From: Oscillospiraceae bacterium
Lineage (GTDB): Bacteria > Bacillota > Clostridia > Oscillospirales > Ruminococcaceae
Assembly (NCBI GenBank): GCA_017848075.1
Contig: JAGALG010000176.1
Span: 1-31,332, forward strand
Reading direction: 5' to 3'
Length of the DNA: 31,332 bases
Shown here: positions 15,910 through 24,427 of the stretch, one piece after another
How positions within the stretch are numbered: the first letter of the stretch is position 1
Layout: every line of letters begins with the position of its first letter
Translations under genes and position numbers: made by a program
The notes under the pieces: generated by a model
Databases searched by the model: none
Told to the model about the DNA's origin: nothing
The model's input: the letters and a program-made list of their open reading frames with translations, nothing else

Positions 15910-16653
15910 TTGAATAAAGAGCGATTGGACAAAACCATCAGTTCTCAAGGGCTGTGGAGCCGCAAGGACGCCAAGGCCCTGATCCGCAAGGGTGCTGTCT
16001 GCGTCAATGGGGAAGTGGTAAAATCCGCCGATTCCTATGTGGACTGGGACTGCGACAGCGTAACGGTAGAGGGCAAAGCCCTACAGCTGCAGCAGCATGT
16101 CTACCTGATGCTGCATAAGCCCAAAGGAGTTGTCAGCGCCACGGAAGACAGGGAACAACCCACAGTCGTGGATCTGGTTCCAGATGAGCTGAAACGCAAG
16201 GGACTGTTCCCGGCAGGCCGCTTGGACAAGGATACCACCGGTCTGCTGATCCTGACCGATGACGGTGAGTTTGCCCATGATATTCTTTCCCCGAAAAAGC
16301 ATGTGCAGAAGATCTACCTTGCCAAAGTGGACGGCCGCATCACAGACGAAATCATCGAGGCCTTCCGTACCGGCGTCAATGTCCACAACGAGTACACCAC
16401 TCTGCCCTCTAAGCTGACGCTGGTCTCCAGTGAGGAGGACGGCGACTGGGGTCGTGTTGTCCTGCGGGAGGGCATGTACCACCAGATCAAGAGAATGTTC
16501 GTCTCCTTCGGTCTTCATGTGACGGAACTCCACCGTATCCGCATGGGAAAACTGGACTTGGACGAAAATCTGCAGCCGGGACAGTGCCGCCCTCTGACTC
16601 CGGAGGAAGTACAGCTGCTGAACACCCGGGAAGAAATCGCTTTCGAGGAGTAA
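15910..16653 (+). CDS. rsuA: 16S rRNA pseudouridine synthase, RsuA family
   Basis: Isomerises a uridine of 16S rRNA (U516 in E. coli) to pseudouridine. The likely start is TTG with AAGGAG ten bases upstream, giving 247 aa starting LNKERLDKTISS; an in-frame ATG at 15859 lies over the promoter and is rejected. An S4 RNA-binding domain covers about 1-58 and the catalytic domain follows: PAGRLDKDTTGLLILTDDGE with catalytic Asp106, KIYLAKVDG near 141, and EGMYHQIKRMF near 189. The C-terminal GQCRPLTPEEV is RsuA-like rather than RluB-like. It is first in a compact five-gene run; lrgA begins four bases after its stop. Confidence 0.9.
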   Translation: MNKERLDKTISSQGLWSRKDAKALIRKGAVCVNGEVVKSADSYVDWDCDSVTVEGKALQLQQHVYLMLHKPKGVVSATEDREQPTVVDLVPDELKRKGLFPAGRLDKDTTGLLILTDDGEFAHDILSPKKHVQKIYLAKVDGRITDEIIEAFRTGVNVHNEYTTLPSKLTLVSSEEDGDWGRVVLREGMYHQIKRMFVSFGLHVTELHRIRMGKLDLDENLQPGQCRPLTPEEVQLLNTREEIAFEE

Positions 16654-16657
16654 GACC

Positions 16658-17023
16658 ATGAAACTATTATCACAGCTTTCCATTATTGTGGCAGTTTGCC
16701 TTCTTGGAGAAGGGATCTCTGCCCTGCTGCCTTTTGCTTTTCCCAGCAGCGTCATCGCCATGCTGCTGCTTTTGCTCCTGCTGATTCTTGGGGCAGTCAA
16801 GGAGCGGCACATTGATTCCGTAGCAGACTTTTTCCTAAAAAATATGAGCCTGTTCTTTATCCCTTCCGCTACCGGGATTCTGGAACATTTCGGGCTGATC
16901 AGCAAAGCCCTGCTGCCTTTCCTGCTGATCTGTGTTCTGACCACTTTGCTGACCTTCGCTTCCACAGCATGGACTGTTACCTTCGTGCGGAAGCTGCAGA
17001 AAGGAGGTCACAGCCATGATTAA
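16658..17023 (+). CDS. lrgA: LrgA/CidA holin-like membrane protein
   Basis: It has 121 aa with four hydrophobic helices (about 5-24, 27-47, 62-78 and 82-108) and the CidA/LrgA pattern FPSSVIAMLLLLLLL followed by FFLKNMSLFFIPSATGI. Family members act with LrgB/CidB in control of murein hydrolase activity and cell lysis, or in transport of small organic acids such as pyruvate; sequence alone cannot choose. A GAGGAG ribosome site overlaps the end of rsuA. The gene overlaps lrgB by eight bases, so the pair is translationally coupled. No LytSR-type regulator is nearby, unlike the arrangement in Staphylococcus and Bacillus. Confidence 0.9.
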   Translation: MKLLSQLSIIVAVCLLGEGISALLPFAFPSSVIAMLLLLLLLILGAVKERHIDSVADFFLKNMSLFFIPSATGILEHFGLISKALLPFLLICVLTTLLTFASTAWTVTFVRKLQKGGHSHD

Positions 17024-17699
17024 CAGCCTGACCATTTCACCGCTGTTTGGTATTCTTCTGACCTGCGGCAGCTATGTGCTGGGGGTAAAAATCCAGGAAA
17101 AGCTGAAGCACCCGCTGGCTAACCCGATGATCCTCGCTACCGTATTCTGTATCGCATTTCTGCTGATCTTTGATATTCCTCTGGAAAACTATCGTATCGG
17201 CAGCAGCTATGTCAGCCTTTTTCTTGGCCCGGCCACTGCCAGTCTGGCTCTGTCTATTTACCGTCAGTATCCGGTTCTGAAGAAAAATCTCCTTCCGGTT
17301 CTGGCCGGAACCGCCGTAGGCTCTGCTGTCAGCATGAGCTCCGTTCTGCTGCTCTGCAAGCTGTTCCGTCTGGAGGAGGTTTGGGCACAGTCTCTGCTGT
17401 CCAAATCCGTGACCACAGCCATCGCCATTGAGATCACTGCCCAGCAGGGCGGTCTGCCTTCCATTACGGTGGCTGCGGTGCTGATCACCGGTCTGCTGGG
17501 AGCGGTATTCGCTCCGCTGCTGATTCGTCTGCTGCGGGTGCAGGATCCGGTCGCTGCCGGACTGGCCATCGGTACTGCCAGTCATGCCCTTGGAACCTCC
17601 AAGGCCCTCCAGATCGGTGAGGTCGAGGCCGCCATGAGCAGCATTGCCATCGGCGTTGCCGGTTTGATTACTGTGCTCTTTGCCATGTTTGTAGGGTAG
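17016..17699 (+). CDS. lrgB: LrgB/CidB family membrane protein
   Basis: It has 227 aa and is largely hydrophobic, with family motifs KLKHPLANPMILAT near 28, FLGPATASLALSIY near 70, SLLSKSVTTAIAIEIT near 127, and GTASHALGTSKALQIGE near 185 (the most conserved LrgB block). The start ATG has a strong AAAGGAGG site located inside the end of lrgA. It is the partner of LrgA; the pair is expected in the cytoplasmic membrane. mpg begins three bases after the stop, so a DNA repair gene shares the transcript. Confidence 0.94.
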   Translation: MINSLTISPLFGILLTCGSYVLGVKIQEKLKHPLANPMILATVFCIAFLLIFDIPLENYRIGSSYVSLFLGPATASLALSIYRQYPVLKKNLLPVLAGTAVGSAVSMSSVLLLCKLFRLEEVWAQSLLSKSVTTAIAIEITAQQGGLPSITVAAVLITGLLGAVFAPLLIRLLRVQDPVAAGLAIGTASHALGTSKALQIGEVEAAMSSIAIGVAGLITVLFAMFVG

Positions 17700-17702
17700 C
17701 TT

Positions 17703-18323
17703 ATGAAGGAATATCGAAAACTTCCCCCCGAATTTTATTTGCGGGACACTTTAACAGTAGCCCGGGAGCTGTTGGGCAAATATTTGGTCCATGAAACCCC
17801 GGAGGGCCGCTTGGTCTGCCGCATTACGGAAACCGAGGCCTACTGCGGCCCGGAGGACAAAGCCTGCCACTCCTATCAGAAAAAAGCGCCTGACGGACGC
17901 ACCAATGTTATGTACCGGGAGGGTGGATACGCCTACATCTATTTGATTTACGGTATGTACCACTGCTTCAATGTGGTCACCTGTCCGGCTGGGCAGCCGG
18001 AGGCTGTACTGATCCGCAGCGCCAAGCCCGTGGAGGGCATGGAGATCATGTCCCGGCTGCGACGCAGCCGCAAGGGAACGATTCCAAAGGAAAAGGACCT
18101 TTTGACCGGACCAGGCAAGCTCTGTACCGCCATGGCCATCGATAAAGCCTTGTACGGAGAAGCCCTGTGGGGCTCCCGTCTGTATCTGACAGAAGGGGAA
18201 CGGGTTCCGGAAGAGCAGATCAAAACCGGCCCCCGCATCCATGTGGATTACGCCGGGGAAGACGCTCTGCTGCCCTATCGCTTCTGCGATGTAGGCTGCG
18301 CTTATCTGTCACAGAAAATATAA
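17703..18323 (+). CDS. mpg: 3-methyladenine DNA glycosylase (AAG/MPG type)
   Basis: Excises alkylated purines (3-methyladenine, hypoxanthine and others) from DNA to start base excision repair. It has 206 aa, typical for the bacterial AAG-like family. Motifs: VARELLGKYLVH near 19-30, RITETEAYCGPEDKACHSY with the catalytic glutamate near 45, YIYLIYGMYHCFNVV near 78-92, and LLTGPGKLCTAM near 134. The ribosome site is weak (GTAGGG), which suggests coupling to lrgB three bases upstream. Placement after a lysis/transport pair is unusual for this family and probably reflects convenience of co-transcription. Confidence 0.95.
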   Translation: MKEYRKLPPEFYLRDTLTVARELLGKYLVHETPEGRLVCRITETEAYCGPEDKACHSYQKKAPDGRTNVMYREGGYAYIYLIYGMYHCFNVVTCPAGQPEAVLIRSAKPVEGMEIMSRLRRSRKGTIPKEKDLLTGPGKLCTAMAIDKALYGEALWGSRLYLTEGERVPEEQIKTGPRIHVDYAGEDALLPYRFCDVGCAYLSQKI

Positions 18324-18350
18324 GCCAAGATAATATCGAGGTGAAAGTTC

Positions 18351-19016
18351 TTGAAAATCGAAAACAATATTCTGAAACATTATCTGAAAAATGTGTATTT
18401 CATTACCGGAACTGCCTACGCAGGGAAATCTACGACCGTAAAGATGCTGGCGGAGCGCTATGATATGGTTTTCTGCGGAGAAAACTATCACAGCACCGTA
18501 TCCGATCTTGTGGCCACAGCGGAAGCGCAGCCGGATATTTACTTCCTCAATAGCCTTGTAGATTGGAAAAAGTTTGTGACTCGCTCACCCGAAGAGTATG
18601 AGCGATGGATCTACGGTACCGCAAGAGAAGCAGCAGAATTTGAAGTAGCCGAGCTTCTTTCCCTTGGCAGGGAGAGAAAAGTCATTGTGGACACCAACAT
18701 CCCTATTGAGCTGCTGAAAGAGATTTCGGATTATGACCATGTTGCTGTTATGCTGTCTCCTCAATCCATGAGCGTGGAGCGCTTCTTTGATCGCAGCGAC
18801 CCGGAAAAGCAGTTCCTTCTTCAGGTCATCGAAAGCTGTGAAAATCCTGAAAGTGTCATGGAAAACTACCGCCAGGGTCTTGCTCGGATCAACGGTAAGG
18901 AGCACTACGATGAATATGCAAACAGCGGTTTCTTCACTGTTGTGCGGCAGGAACAGAATAACGATACCCGGGAAGAGGTCTGCAATACCATCGCTAAACA
19001 TTTCGGCTTGATTTAA
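18351..19016 (+). CDS. Uncharacterised P-loop kinase-like protein
   Basis: It has about 221 aa from a TTG start with GAGGTG seven bases upstream; no in-frame ATG is better. Walker A is GTAYAGKST at 20-28, and a candidate Walker-B-like acidic site is KVIVDTNIP near 109-117. Spacing and size resemble small nucleotide or metabolite kinases (adenylate/shikimate kinase fold), but I recognise no substrate motif. The central region has a hydrophobic-aromatic insert (YFLNSLVDWKKFVTRSPEEY near 63-82). It is the last gene of the rsuA-lrgA-lrgB-mpg run, 27 bp after mpg, and is followed by a bidirectional terminator. Function is unknown. Confidence 0.8.
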   Translation: MKIENNILKHYLKNVYFITGTAYAGKSTTVKMLAERYDMVFCGENYHSTVSDLVATAEAQPDIYFLNSLVDWKKFVTRSPEEYERWIYGTAREAAEFEVAELLSLGRERKVIVDTNIPIELLKEISDYDHVAVMLSPQSMSVERFFDRSDPEKQFLLQVIESCENPESVMENYRQGLARINGKEHYDEYANSGFFTVVRQEQNNDTREEVCNTIAKHFGLI

Positions 19017-19032
19017 AATGGATATACAGCAC

Positions 19033-19070
19033 AAAACCGCCTTACGACTGAAGTCGTAGGGCGGTTTTTA
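19033..19070. terminator. Bidirectional terminator between the kinase gene and the M28 peptidase gene
   Basis: AAAACCGCC plus TACGAC pair with GTCGTA plus GGCGGTTTT around a TGAA loop, with one T-G wobble. T-runs on both strands serve the convergent genes ending at 19016 (plus) and 19082 (minus). Confidence 0.95.
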
Positions 19071-19081
19071 TACTTTAAGTA

Positions 19082-20335
19082 TTATTTCTTTTCTTTATCG
19101 TCTTTTTTCAGGTATTTATCTACCTTTTCTACGATATTTTTCGGAATGCTATGTGGAACAGGGAATACAACAGCGTTTGCCATACGCTCACTGAAGGCCA
19201 GGATAAAGCGGGTGGTTTTGTCCAGATTTTCGCCATCCAATGGTTCCAGGACATCGTGACGGTTATGGATGTTGGCAGCACCCTGTGCGCCGAAACGGCA
19301 GAAGTTAATGCCAGGAACACCTTTGTCAGCGAATGGAATGGAGTCGGAGGAGTAAATATCCTGTGTTACTTTCAGTGGGAAGCCTACTTCTTTTGCCATG
19401 TAATCGGTAGCAACGCGGAGGCAGTCCTCAGAAGTGCACATTGCAACATCGCGGCCCAGAACCGGTCCGGCAACATCCACATTGATCATCAGAGAGATGT
19501 CCTTCATTTCTTCTTCATGGGCTTTTACATAAGCATGGGAGCCCAGCAGACCTCTTTCTTCACCGCCGAACCAGCAGAAGCGCATGTTGCGTTTTGGAGG
19601 ATTTGCTTTGAAGTGACGCAGCAGTTCCATAATAATAACGGAACCGGCACCATTGTCGTACATACCATGGCTGAATGGCACAGAGTCGTAATGAGCACCG
19701 TAAACAATGCTCTGGTCTCTTGGGTCGGTGCCCGGCAGATCAGCAACGACATTCTGGCAGCTTGTTTTGCCTTCGTGCTGGATCAGAGTCAGGGTAACAG
19801 TCTCCGGTTTGCTATTGACCAGTTCCAGTGCGTCGCTGGTACGCATATGCACACCAGGAATCTTACCTGCTTTCAGGTTCCAGTCAAAGAGGTTCATATA
19901 GTTCAGATCGGTTTCCTCTTTTTTATCCACAATATTGCCCTGGAAGGTAATGAAGCCCACTGCACCGGCTTTCACCAGTTTTGCATAGTCCTCGCCGTAA
20001 ATACGGCCGTTCATCATAACAATCTTACCTTTTGCATCCAGCAGATCAACTTCTGTCGCTTCCTGCACATAGGCAAATGGCGCTGTGATGCCTTCTTCCG
20101 GAGTAGAGCCGGACAGGCCGTAGCCTTTTACTTCCCACTCTCTGCCGTCAGACACCAGAGATTCCTTGTGGATGGTCCAGTGATCGACTTCAAAGCTTTC
20201 AATGCGAGCCTCTACGCCGATGGCCTGAGCCTCTTCCAACAGGATCTGTGCTGCCCGTTTTTCTTCTTCCGTGCCGCAAGGACGGATAAAGTTCAGTTTC
20301 TGCAGCAATTCCATTTCGCGTTTGCCGTATTCCAT
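19082..20335 (-). CDS. M28-family zinc aminopeptidase with PA domain
   Basis: It has 417 aa with no signal peptide, so probably intracellular. A PA-type insert lies at about 75-190 (GKIVMMNGRIYGEDYAKLV). The peptidase core holds the co-catalytic di-zinc ligands of the family: AHYDSV, YDNGAGS, FGGEERGLLGS with the general-base Glu, NVDVAGPV, and IHNRHD for the last histidine. The substrate is an N-terminal residue of peptides; specificity cannot be read. The ATG has GGAGG eight bases upstream. It begins 61 bp after lepA on the same strand with no terminator between, so the two may be co-transcribed. The C-terminal tail is very lysine-rich (YLKKDDKEKK). Confidence 0.93.
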   Translation of the reverse strand: MEYGKREMELLQKLNFIRPCGTEEEKRAAQILLEEAQAIGVEARIESFEVDHWTIHKESLVSDGREWEVKGYGLSGSTPEEGITAPFAYVQEATEVDLLDAKGKIVMMNGRIYGEDYAKLVKAGAVGFITFQGNIVDKKEETDLNYMNLFDWNLKAGKIPGVHMRTSDALELVNSKPETVTLTLIQHEGKTSCQNVVADLPGTDPRDQSIVYGAHYDSVPFSHGMYDNGAGSVIIMELLRHFKANPPKRNMRFCWFGGEERGLLGSHAYVKAHEEEMKDISLMINVDVAGPVLGRDVAMCTSEDCLRVATDYMAKEVGFPLKVTQDIYSSDSIPFADKGVPGINFCRFGAQGAANIHNRHDVLEPLDGENLDKTTRFILAFSERMANAVVFPVPHSIPKNIVEKVDKYLKKDDKEKK

Positions 20336-20395
20336 ATTGCAGACCTCCCTGATATAGGATAAAAAATAAAAAACTTGGGTTATGACGCCGCTGCG

Positions 20396-22204
20396 TTACT
20401 CATCCAGCTTGAGCACTGCCATGAAGGCTTCCTGTGGTACCTCAACAGTACCCAGCTGACGCATACGCTTCTTACCTTCCTTCTGTTTCTCCAGCAGCTT
20501 TTTCTTACGGGTAATGTCACCGCCATAGCACTTGGCCAATACATCCTTGCGGAAGGCTTTGACAGTCTCACGGGCAATGATCTTGCCGCCAATGGCAGCC
20601 TGTACCGGGATCTCGAACATCTGGCGAGGAATGTGCTCCTTCAGTTTTTCACACATCCGGCGTGCTCTTGGATATGCCTTATCCGCATGAACGATGAAGG
20701 ACAGAGCGTCGATTACATCGCCGGACAGCAGGATATCCAGTTTCACCAGCTTGGATGGCTGGTAGCCCATCAGCTCATAGTCAAAGGACGCATAGCCGCG
20801 GGTACGGGATTTCAGTGCGTCGAAGAAGTCGTAGATGATTTCGTTCAGCGGCAGCTCATAGTGCAGTTCCACACGGTCGGTGTCCAGATATTTGGTATCC
20901 ACATAGGTACCACGGCGTTCCTGACACAGCTCCATAATGGTGCCAATGTAGGAAGCAGGAGAGAGGATATTGGCTTTTACATAAGGCTCCTCGGCGGAAA
21001 CAATGGTCGCCGGGTCCGGATAGTTGGTTGGGTTGTCAATGTTCATAACGGTTCCGTCAGCCAGTTCCAGCTTGTACACAACAGACGGAGCCGTTGTGAT
21101 CAGGTCCAGATTGAACTCGCGCTCCAGACGCTCCTGGATGATCTCCATGTGGAGCAGACCCAGGAAGCCACAGCGGAAGCCGAAGCCCAATGCTTTGGAG
21201 GTCTCTGCCTCAAAAGAGAGGGAGGCATCGTTCAGCTGCAGTTTTTCCAATGCGTCACGAAGATCCGGATATTTCGCACCGTCAGCAGGATAAACACCGG
21301 AGAATACCATTGGGTTTACCTTCCGGTAGCCCGGCAGAGCCTCCTGCGCGGGACGGGCCGCATCGGTAACGGTGTCACCCACGCGGGTATCGGATACATT
21401 TTTGATGGAGGCCGTGATGTAGCCAACTTCGCCGGCCTTCAGTTCTTTGGCAGGGACCATACTGGTTGCGCCCATATAGCCCACTTCCACAACATTAAAC
21501 TGAGCGCCGGTCGCCATCATGCGGATGGTCATGCCTGGTTTTACAGTACCTTCCTTCATACGAACATAAACAATAACGCCCTTGTAGCTGTCGTAGTAGG
21601 AGTCGAAGATCAGCGCTTGCAGCGGAGCTTCCGGATCGCCGGACGGAGCCGGAATATCGGTAACAATGCGTTCCAGCACATCCTCGATGTTCAGGCCGGT
21701 TTTCGCAGAAATCTGCGGTGCGTCCAAAGCCGGGATACCGATAATATCCTCGATCTCATGGGCCACACGCTCCGGATCAGCGGAAGGCAGGTCGATCTTA
21801 TTCAGGACAGGAACCACTTCCAGATCATGTTCCACAGCCAGATAGGTGTTTGCCAGAGTCTGAGCCTCAATACCCTGAGAGGCATCAACTACCAACAGGG
21901 CACCCTCGCAGGCCGCCAGGGAACGGGAAACTTCGTAGTTAAAGTCTACATGACCAGGAGTATCGATCAGGTTAAAGTCATAGGTCTCGCCATTTTTTGC
22001 AGTATAGTTTACTTTTACAGCACGGGCCTTGATGGTAATGCCGCGCTCACGCTCCAGCTCCATGTTGTCCAGCAGCTGATCCTCCATCTCTCGCTTGCTG
22101 ATGGCGGAGGTTTTCTCCAGAATACGGTCAGCCAAGGTGGATTTGCCGTGGTCAATATGAGCAATAATGGAAAAATTACGGATATGATCCAGTCTGTTTG
22201 CCAT
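20396..22204 (-). CDS. lepA: Elongation factor 4 (back-translocating GTPase LepA)
   Basis: A ribosome-associated GTPase involved in ribosome assembly and in rescue of mistranslocated ribosomes. It has 602 aa, the standard length. The G domain holds AHIDHGKST near 15-23, the switch segment RERGITIKA, DTPGHVDF near 80 and NKIDLP near 135. The domain II region, EF-G-like domains and the LepA-specific C-terminus follow, with ISAKTGLNIEDVL near 165. The start has AAGGAG seven bases upstream. A 258-bp leader region with several inverted repeats precedes it. In Bacillus lepA adjoins hemN/hrcA; here it lies between jag and an M28 peptidase. Confidence 0.98.
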   Translation of the reverse strand: MANRLDHIRNFSIIAHIDHGKSTLADRILEKTSAISKREMEDQLLDNMELERERGITIKARAVKVNYTAKNGETYDFNLIDTPGHVDFNYEVSRSLAACEGALLVVDASQGIEAQTLANTYLAVEHDLEVVPVLNKIDLPSADPERVAHEIEDIIGIPALDAPQISAKTGLNIEDVLERIVTDIPAPSGDPEAPLQALIFDSYYDSYKGVIVYVRMKEGTVKPGMTIRMMATGAQFNVVEVGYMGATSMVPAKELKAGEVGYITASIKNVSDTRVGDTVTDAARPAQEALPGYRKVNPMVFSGVYPADGAKYPDLRDALEKLQLNDASLSFEAETSKALGFGFRCGFLGLLHMEIIQERLEREFNLDLITTAPSVVYKLELADGTVMNIDNPTNYPDPATIVSAEEPYVKANILSPASYIGTIMELCQERRGTYVDTKYLDTDRVELHYELPLNEIIYDFFDALKSRTRGYASFDYELMGYQPSKLVKLDILLSGDVIDALSFIVHADKAYPRARRMCEKLKEHIPRQMFEIPVQAAIGGKIIARETVKAFRKDVLAKCYGGDITRKKKLLEKQKEGKKRMRQLGTVEVPQEAFMAVLKLDE

Positions 22205-22420
22205 GTGTGTTCTCCTTAATGGTAAATTAGACGATTTGTTCAGTCATTCTGTTTTTATGATACCACAAAAGCGAAGCTTGCAGGGGTATCATTGTCCATT
22301 ACAGGCGGCAGCGATGCGTTTTGCAGAGCGTATCGCCTTGGACATATAGTATAATAACTATTTTAGAGTTATTGTACCATAAAAAAGGCCGAGAATGAAG
22401 CGCTTTTTTCCGAAAGACAG
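22205..22420 (-). promoter_or_regulatory. lepA upstream region with inverted repeats
   Basis: A minus-strand non-coding stretch between the jag terminator and lepA. It contains a 29-base imperfect inverted repeat at 22349-22377 (GTAcAATAACT and AGTTATTaTAC, 7-base centre) overlapping an extended -10, TGGTACAAT. A GCGATACG/CGCATCGC pair lies further downstream, and ATGATACC/GGTATCAT arms (22257-22264 and 22285-22292) include a second extended -10, TGGTATCAT. So two candidate promoters are embedded in repeats. No open reading frame or known riboswitch motif is visible. Confidence 0.5.
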
Positions 22421-22454
22421 AAAAAAAGCCCCCTGCATACTGCAGGAGGCTTTT
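22421..22454 (-). terminator. Rho-independent terminator of the rpmH-jag block
   Basis: Minus strand: a 14-bp stem (22441-22454 with 22424-22437, one wobble) with a 3-base loop ends in a T-run, nine bases after the jag stop. Confidence 0.94.
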
Positions 22455-22462
22455 CTTGAATC

Positions 22463-23371
22463 TTACAGTTCGATTTTACCGTAGAGAGGGGTACTCTCTG
22501 CGTTCTTTGGCAGAACATCGGTTACCGGAGTGGTGTCCACTTCATTGTTGATTGGAGCACGGTCCTTGCGCTCGAAGTTCTTTTTGCCGCCACGGTTGCC
22601 GCCCTTGCGGAATGGCTTGTCGCCGGAGTTACGGCGTTCGCCGCCTTTGCCGTCGCGGTTGTAGTTTCTCTTGCCGCCGCGGTTGTCACGAGACTGAGGT
22701 TTTCTTGGATTGGTGGAGCTGATCACAACTTTACGGTTTGGCTCTTCACCGATGGAAGAAGAGGTCGCACCTTCAATGGTGGAAACAGTAGAGTGGATGA
22801 TGCGGCGCTCGTATGGATTCATTGGCTCCAGAGTGATGCTGCGGCCGGTTTTTACAACGGTCTTTGCCAGTCTGCGTGCCAGGCCTTCCAGAGTTTTTTC
22901 GCGTTTCTCACGGAAGTTGCCGCTGTCGATGGTCACACGGAGGTAGTCGCCGTCGATGCGGTTTACTACCAGACCGGTCAAGTATTGGATCGCATCAATG
23001 GTTTCGCCTCTGCGGCCGATCACAAAGCCCAGATCTTCGCCTTCCAGAGCAATGTTCAGGTTTTCACCCTCTTTGCTTGCGTTGACACTGAAGTTTTCAG
23101 CGCCCATGGCAGTCAGAACATCTTTGATGTACTGAACTGCTGCATCCTCTTTGCTCAGCAGGTTTTCTTCTTTGACTTCTTCTACTTCGTTTTCAATATA
23201 TACACGAACTTTTGCCAGACGGCTGCCGAAGCCCAGGAAACCTTTGCTTGGTTCTACCAGAACTTCTGTTTTTACTTCGTCACCGTACTCGCCCAGTTCT
23301 TCATAAGCCAGTTTCATTGCTTCTGCAACGGTTTTGGCTTCTTTAATGCTTTCTTTTACTAAAACTGTCAT
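22463..23371 (-). CDS. jag: RNA-binding protein Jag/KhpB with a long basic tail
   Basis: Jag (KhpB, SpoIIIJ-associated) binds RNA and with KhpA influences cell elongation and division. The ATG with AGGAGG upstream gives 302 aa, longer than the roughly 210 of Bacillus Jag. Domains: Jag_N at 1-58 (EPSKGFLGFGSRLAKVRV), an acidic linker, a KH domain at about 78-150 with loop GFVIGRRGETI, and an R3H domain at about 150-218 with R189-x3-H193 in NPYERRIIHSTV. Residues 222-270 form a low-complexity basic stretch rich in RGG, GGK and RN motifs, followed by a short ordered-looking end (TPLYGKIEL). It lies 21 bp after yidC, the conserved yidC-jag pairing. No mnmE follows. Confidence 0.96.
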   Translation of the reverse strand: MTVLVKESIKEAKTVAEAMKLAYEELGEYGDEVKTEVLVEPSKGFLGFGSRLAKVRVYIENEVEEVKEENLLSKEDAAVQYIKDVLTAMGAENFSVNASKEGENLNIALEGEDLGFVIGRRGETIDAIQYLTGLVVNRIDGDYLRVTIDSGNFREKREKTLEGLARRLAKTVVKTGRSITLEPMNPYERRIIHSTVSTIEGATSSSIGEEPNRKVVISSTNPRKPQSRDNRGGKRNYNRDGKGGERRNSGDKPFRKGGNRGGKKNFERKDRAPINNEVDTTPVTDVLPKNAESTPLYGKIEL

Positions 23372-23392
23372 AACCGATCCCTCCTGTTTCAA

Positions 23393-24427
23393 TTATTCAA
23401 TGTCTTTATCGGTTACTTCGACATATACTTCGCCGTATTTTTCCGCATCACGGCGTCTTGCCTCGGCCAGTTTCTGACGGTTCAGCTCTTTCTGGCTCAA
23501 AGCTTTTGCTTTTGCTTCGCCGGATTTGACTGCAGCCACCCTCTGTGCGCGCTCTGCTTTTTCAGCTTCGCGGCGGCGTTCGGATTCCTGGCGTGCTTTT
23601 TCAGCCATTTCCTTTGGATTGAAGAATTTATTCAGAACAAGGCTCTGTACGATGGACAGCAGGTTGGATACGGTCCAGTACATACCAACGCCGGCTGGTA
23701 CGGAGAAGCAGATCCATGCGGACAGGAATGGCATCATGTAGAGAGATGCTTTCATGCCGGTAGCGGTCTGATCGTTGCCGGTATTCATATTTCTGGTGGA
23801 GATCACAGTCATCAGCATGGAAGATGCGAAGGACAGGATCGGGATCAGAAGCAGAAGATTGAATGCCATGGTTGGGGTGTCACCCAGGCTGATACCCAGG
23901 AAGTTCAGGTCCAGACCCTGGATCTGAGCAACCACATCGCTGCCAAGAGCTTCAAAAGCTTCCGGATTGTTCTGTACAGCATTGATGATAGCAGGTTCTG
24001 CAGAGTACACTTTCTCGCCCAGCAGGCCCAGAGAGCTTACGATCTCGGTTGCTTTGGCGATTGCATCTTTACCAATACCCAGCACATGAGTCAGTGGGTT
24101 GTAAATTACATTGTACAAACCAATGATGATAGGGAACTGGATCAGCATTGGCAGACAGCCGGCGGTTGGGCTGTAGCCTTCTCTTGCATAAAGAGCCTGC
24201 AGCTCTTCCTGCATCTTCTGCTGGTTATTTGCGTATTTTTTCTGAATTTCCATCATCTGTGGCTGAACAACAGCCATTTTAGCAGAGGATTTCTGCTGTT
24301 TTACTGCGAATGGCAGCAGGATCAGTTTTACAAGGATGGTAAATACGATGATGGTCAGGCCGTAGTTCTGGATCAGATCATAGATCAGCTTCATAACCCA
24401 GCCCAGTGGGGTTGCAAGAAAATCCAT
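23393..24427 (-). CDS. yidC: Membrane protein insertase YidC
   Basis: Inserts and folds membrane proteins, alone or with Sec. The ATG with GGAGG gives 344 aa starting MDFLATPLGWVMKLI. It lacks a lipoprotein signal, as in many Clostridia, so the first helix (about 10-40) is the YidC TM region bearing a positively charged residue in TILVKLILLPF (Lys34). A cytoplasmic coiled region (about 42-90, QPQMMEIQKKYANNQQKMQ) follows, then GCLPMLIQFPIIIGLY near 97, further membrane segments, and GMYWTVSNLLSIVQSL near 262. The C-terminal tail (about 275-344) is highly charged and helical, a form known to contact ribosomes. It is part of rpmH-rnpA-yidD-yidC-jag. Confidence 0.97.
   Translation of the reverse strand: MDFLATPLGWVMKLIYDLIQNYGLTIIVFTILVKLILLPFAVKQQKSSAKMAVVQPQMMEIQKKYANNQQKMQEELQALYAREGYSPTAGCLPMLIQFPIIIGLYNVIYNPLTHVLGIGKDAIAKATEIVSSLGLLGEKVYSAEPAIINAVQNNPEAFEALGSDVVAQIQGLDLNFLGISLGDTPTMAFNLLLLIPILSFASSMLMTVISTRNMNTGNDQTATGMKASLYMMPFLSAWICFSVPAGVGMYWTVSNLLSIVQSLVLNKFFNPKEMAEKARQESERRREAEKAERAQRVAAVKSGEAKAKALSQKELNRQKLAEARRRDAEKYGEVYVEVTDKDIE

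Noticed and set aside
19151..22219. Long plus-strand frames over the M28 peptidase and lepA
   Set aside because: They are antisense to two confident genes; the translations show no known domain.
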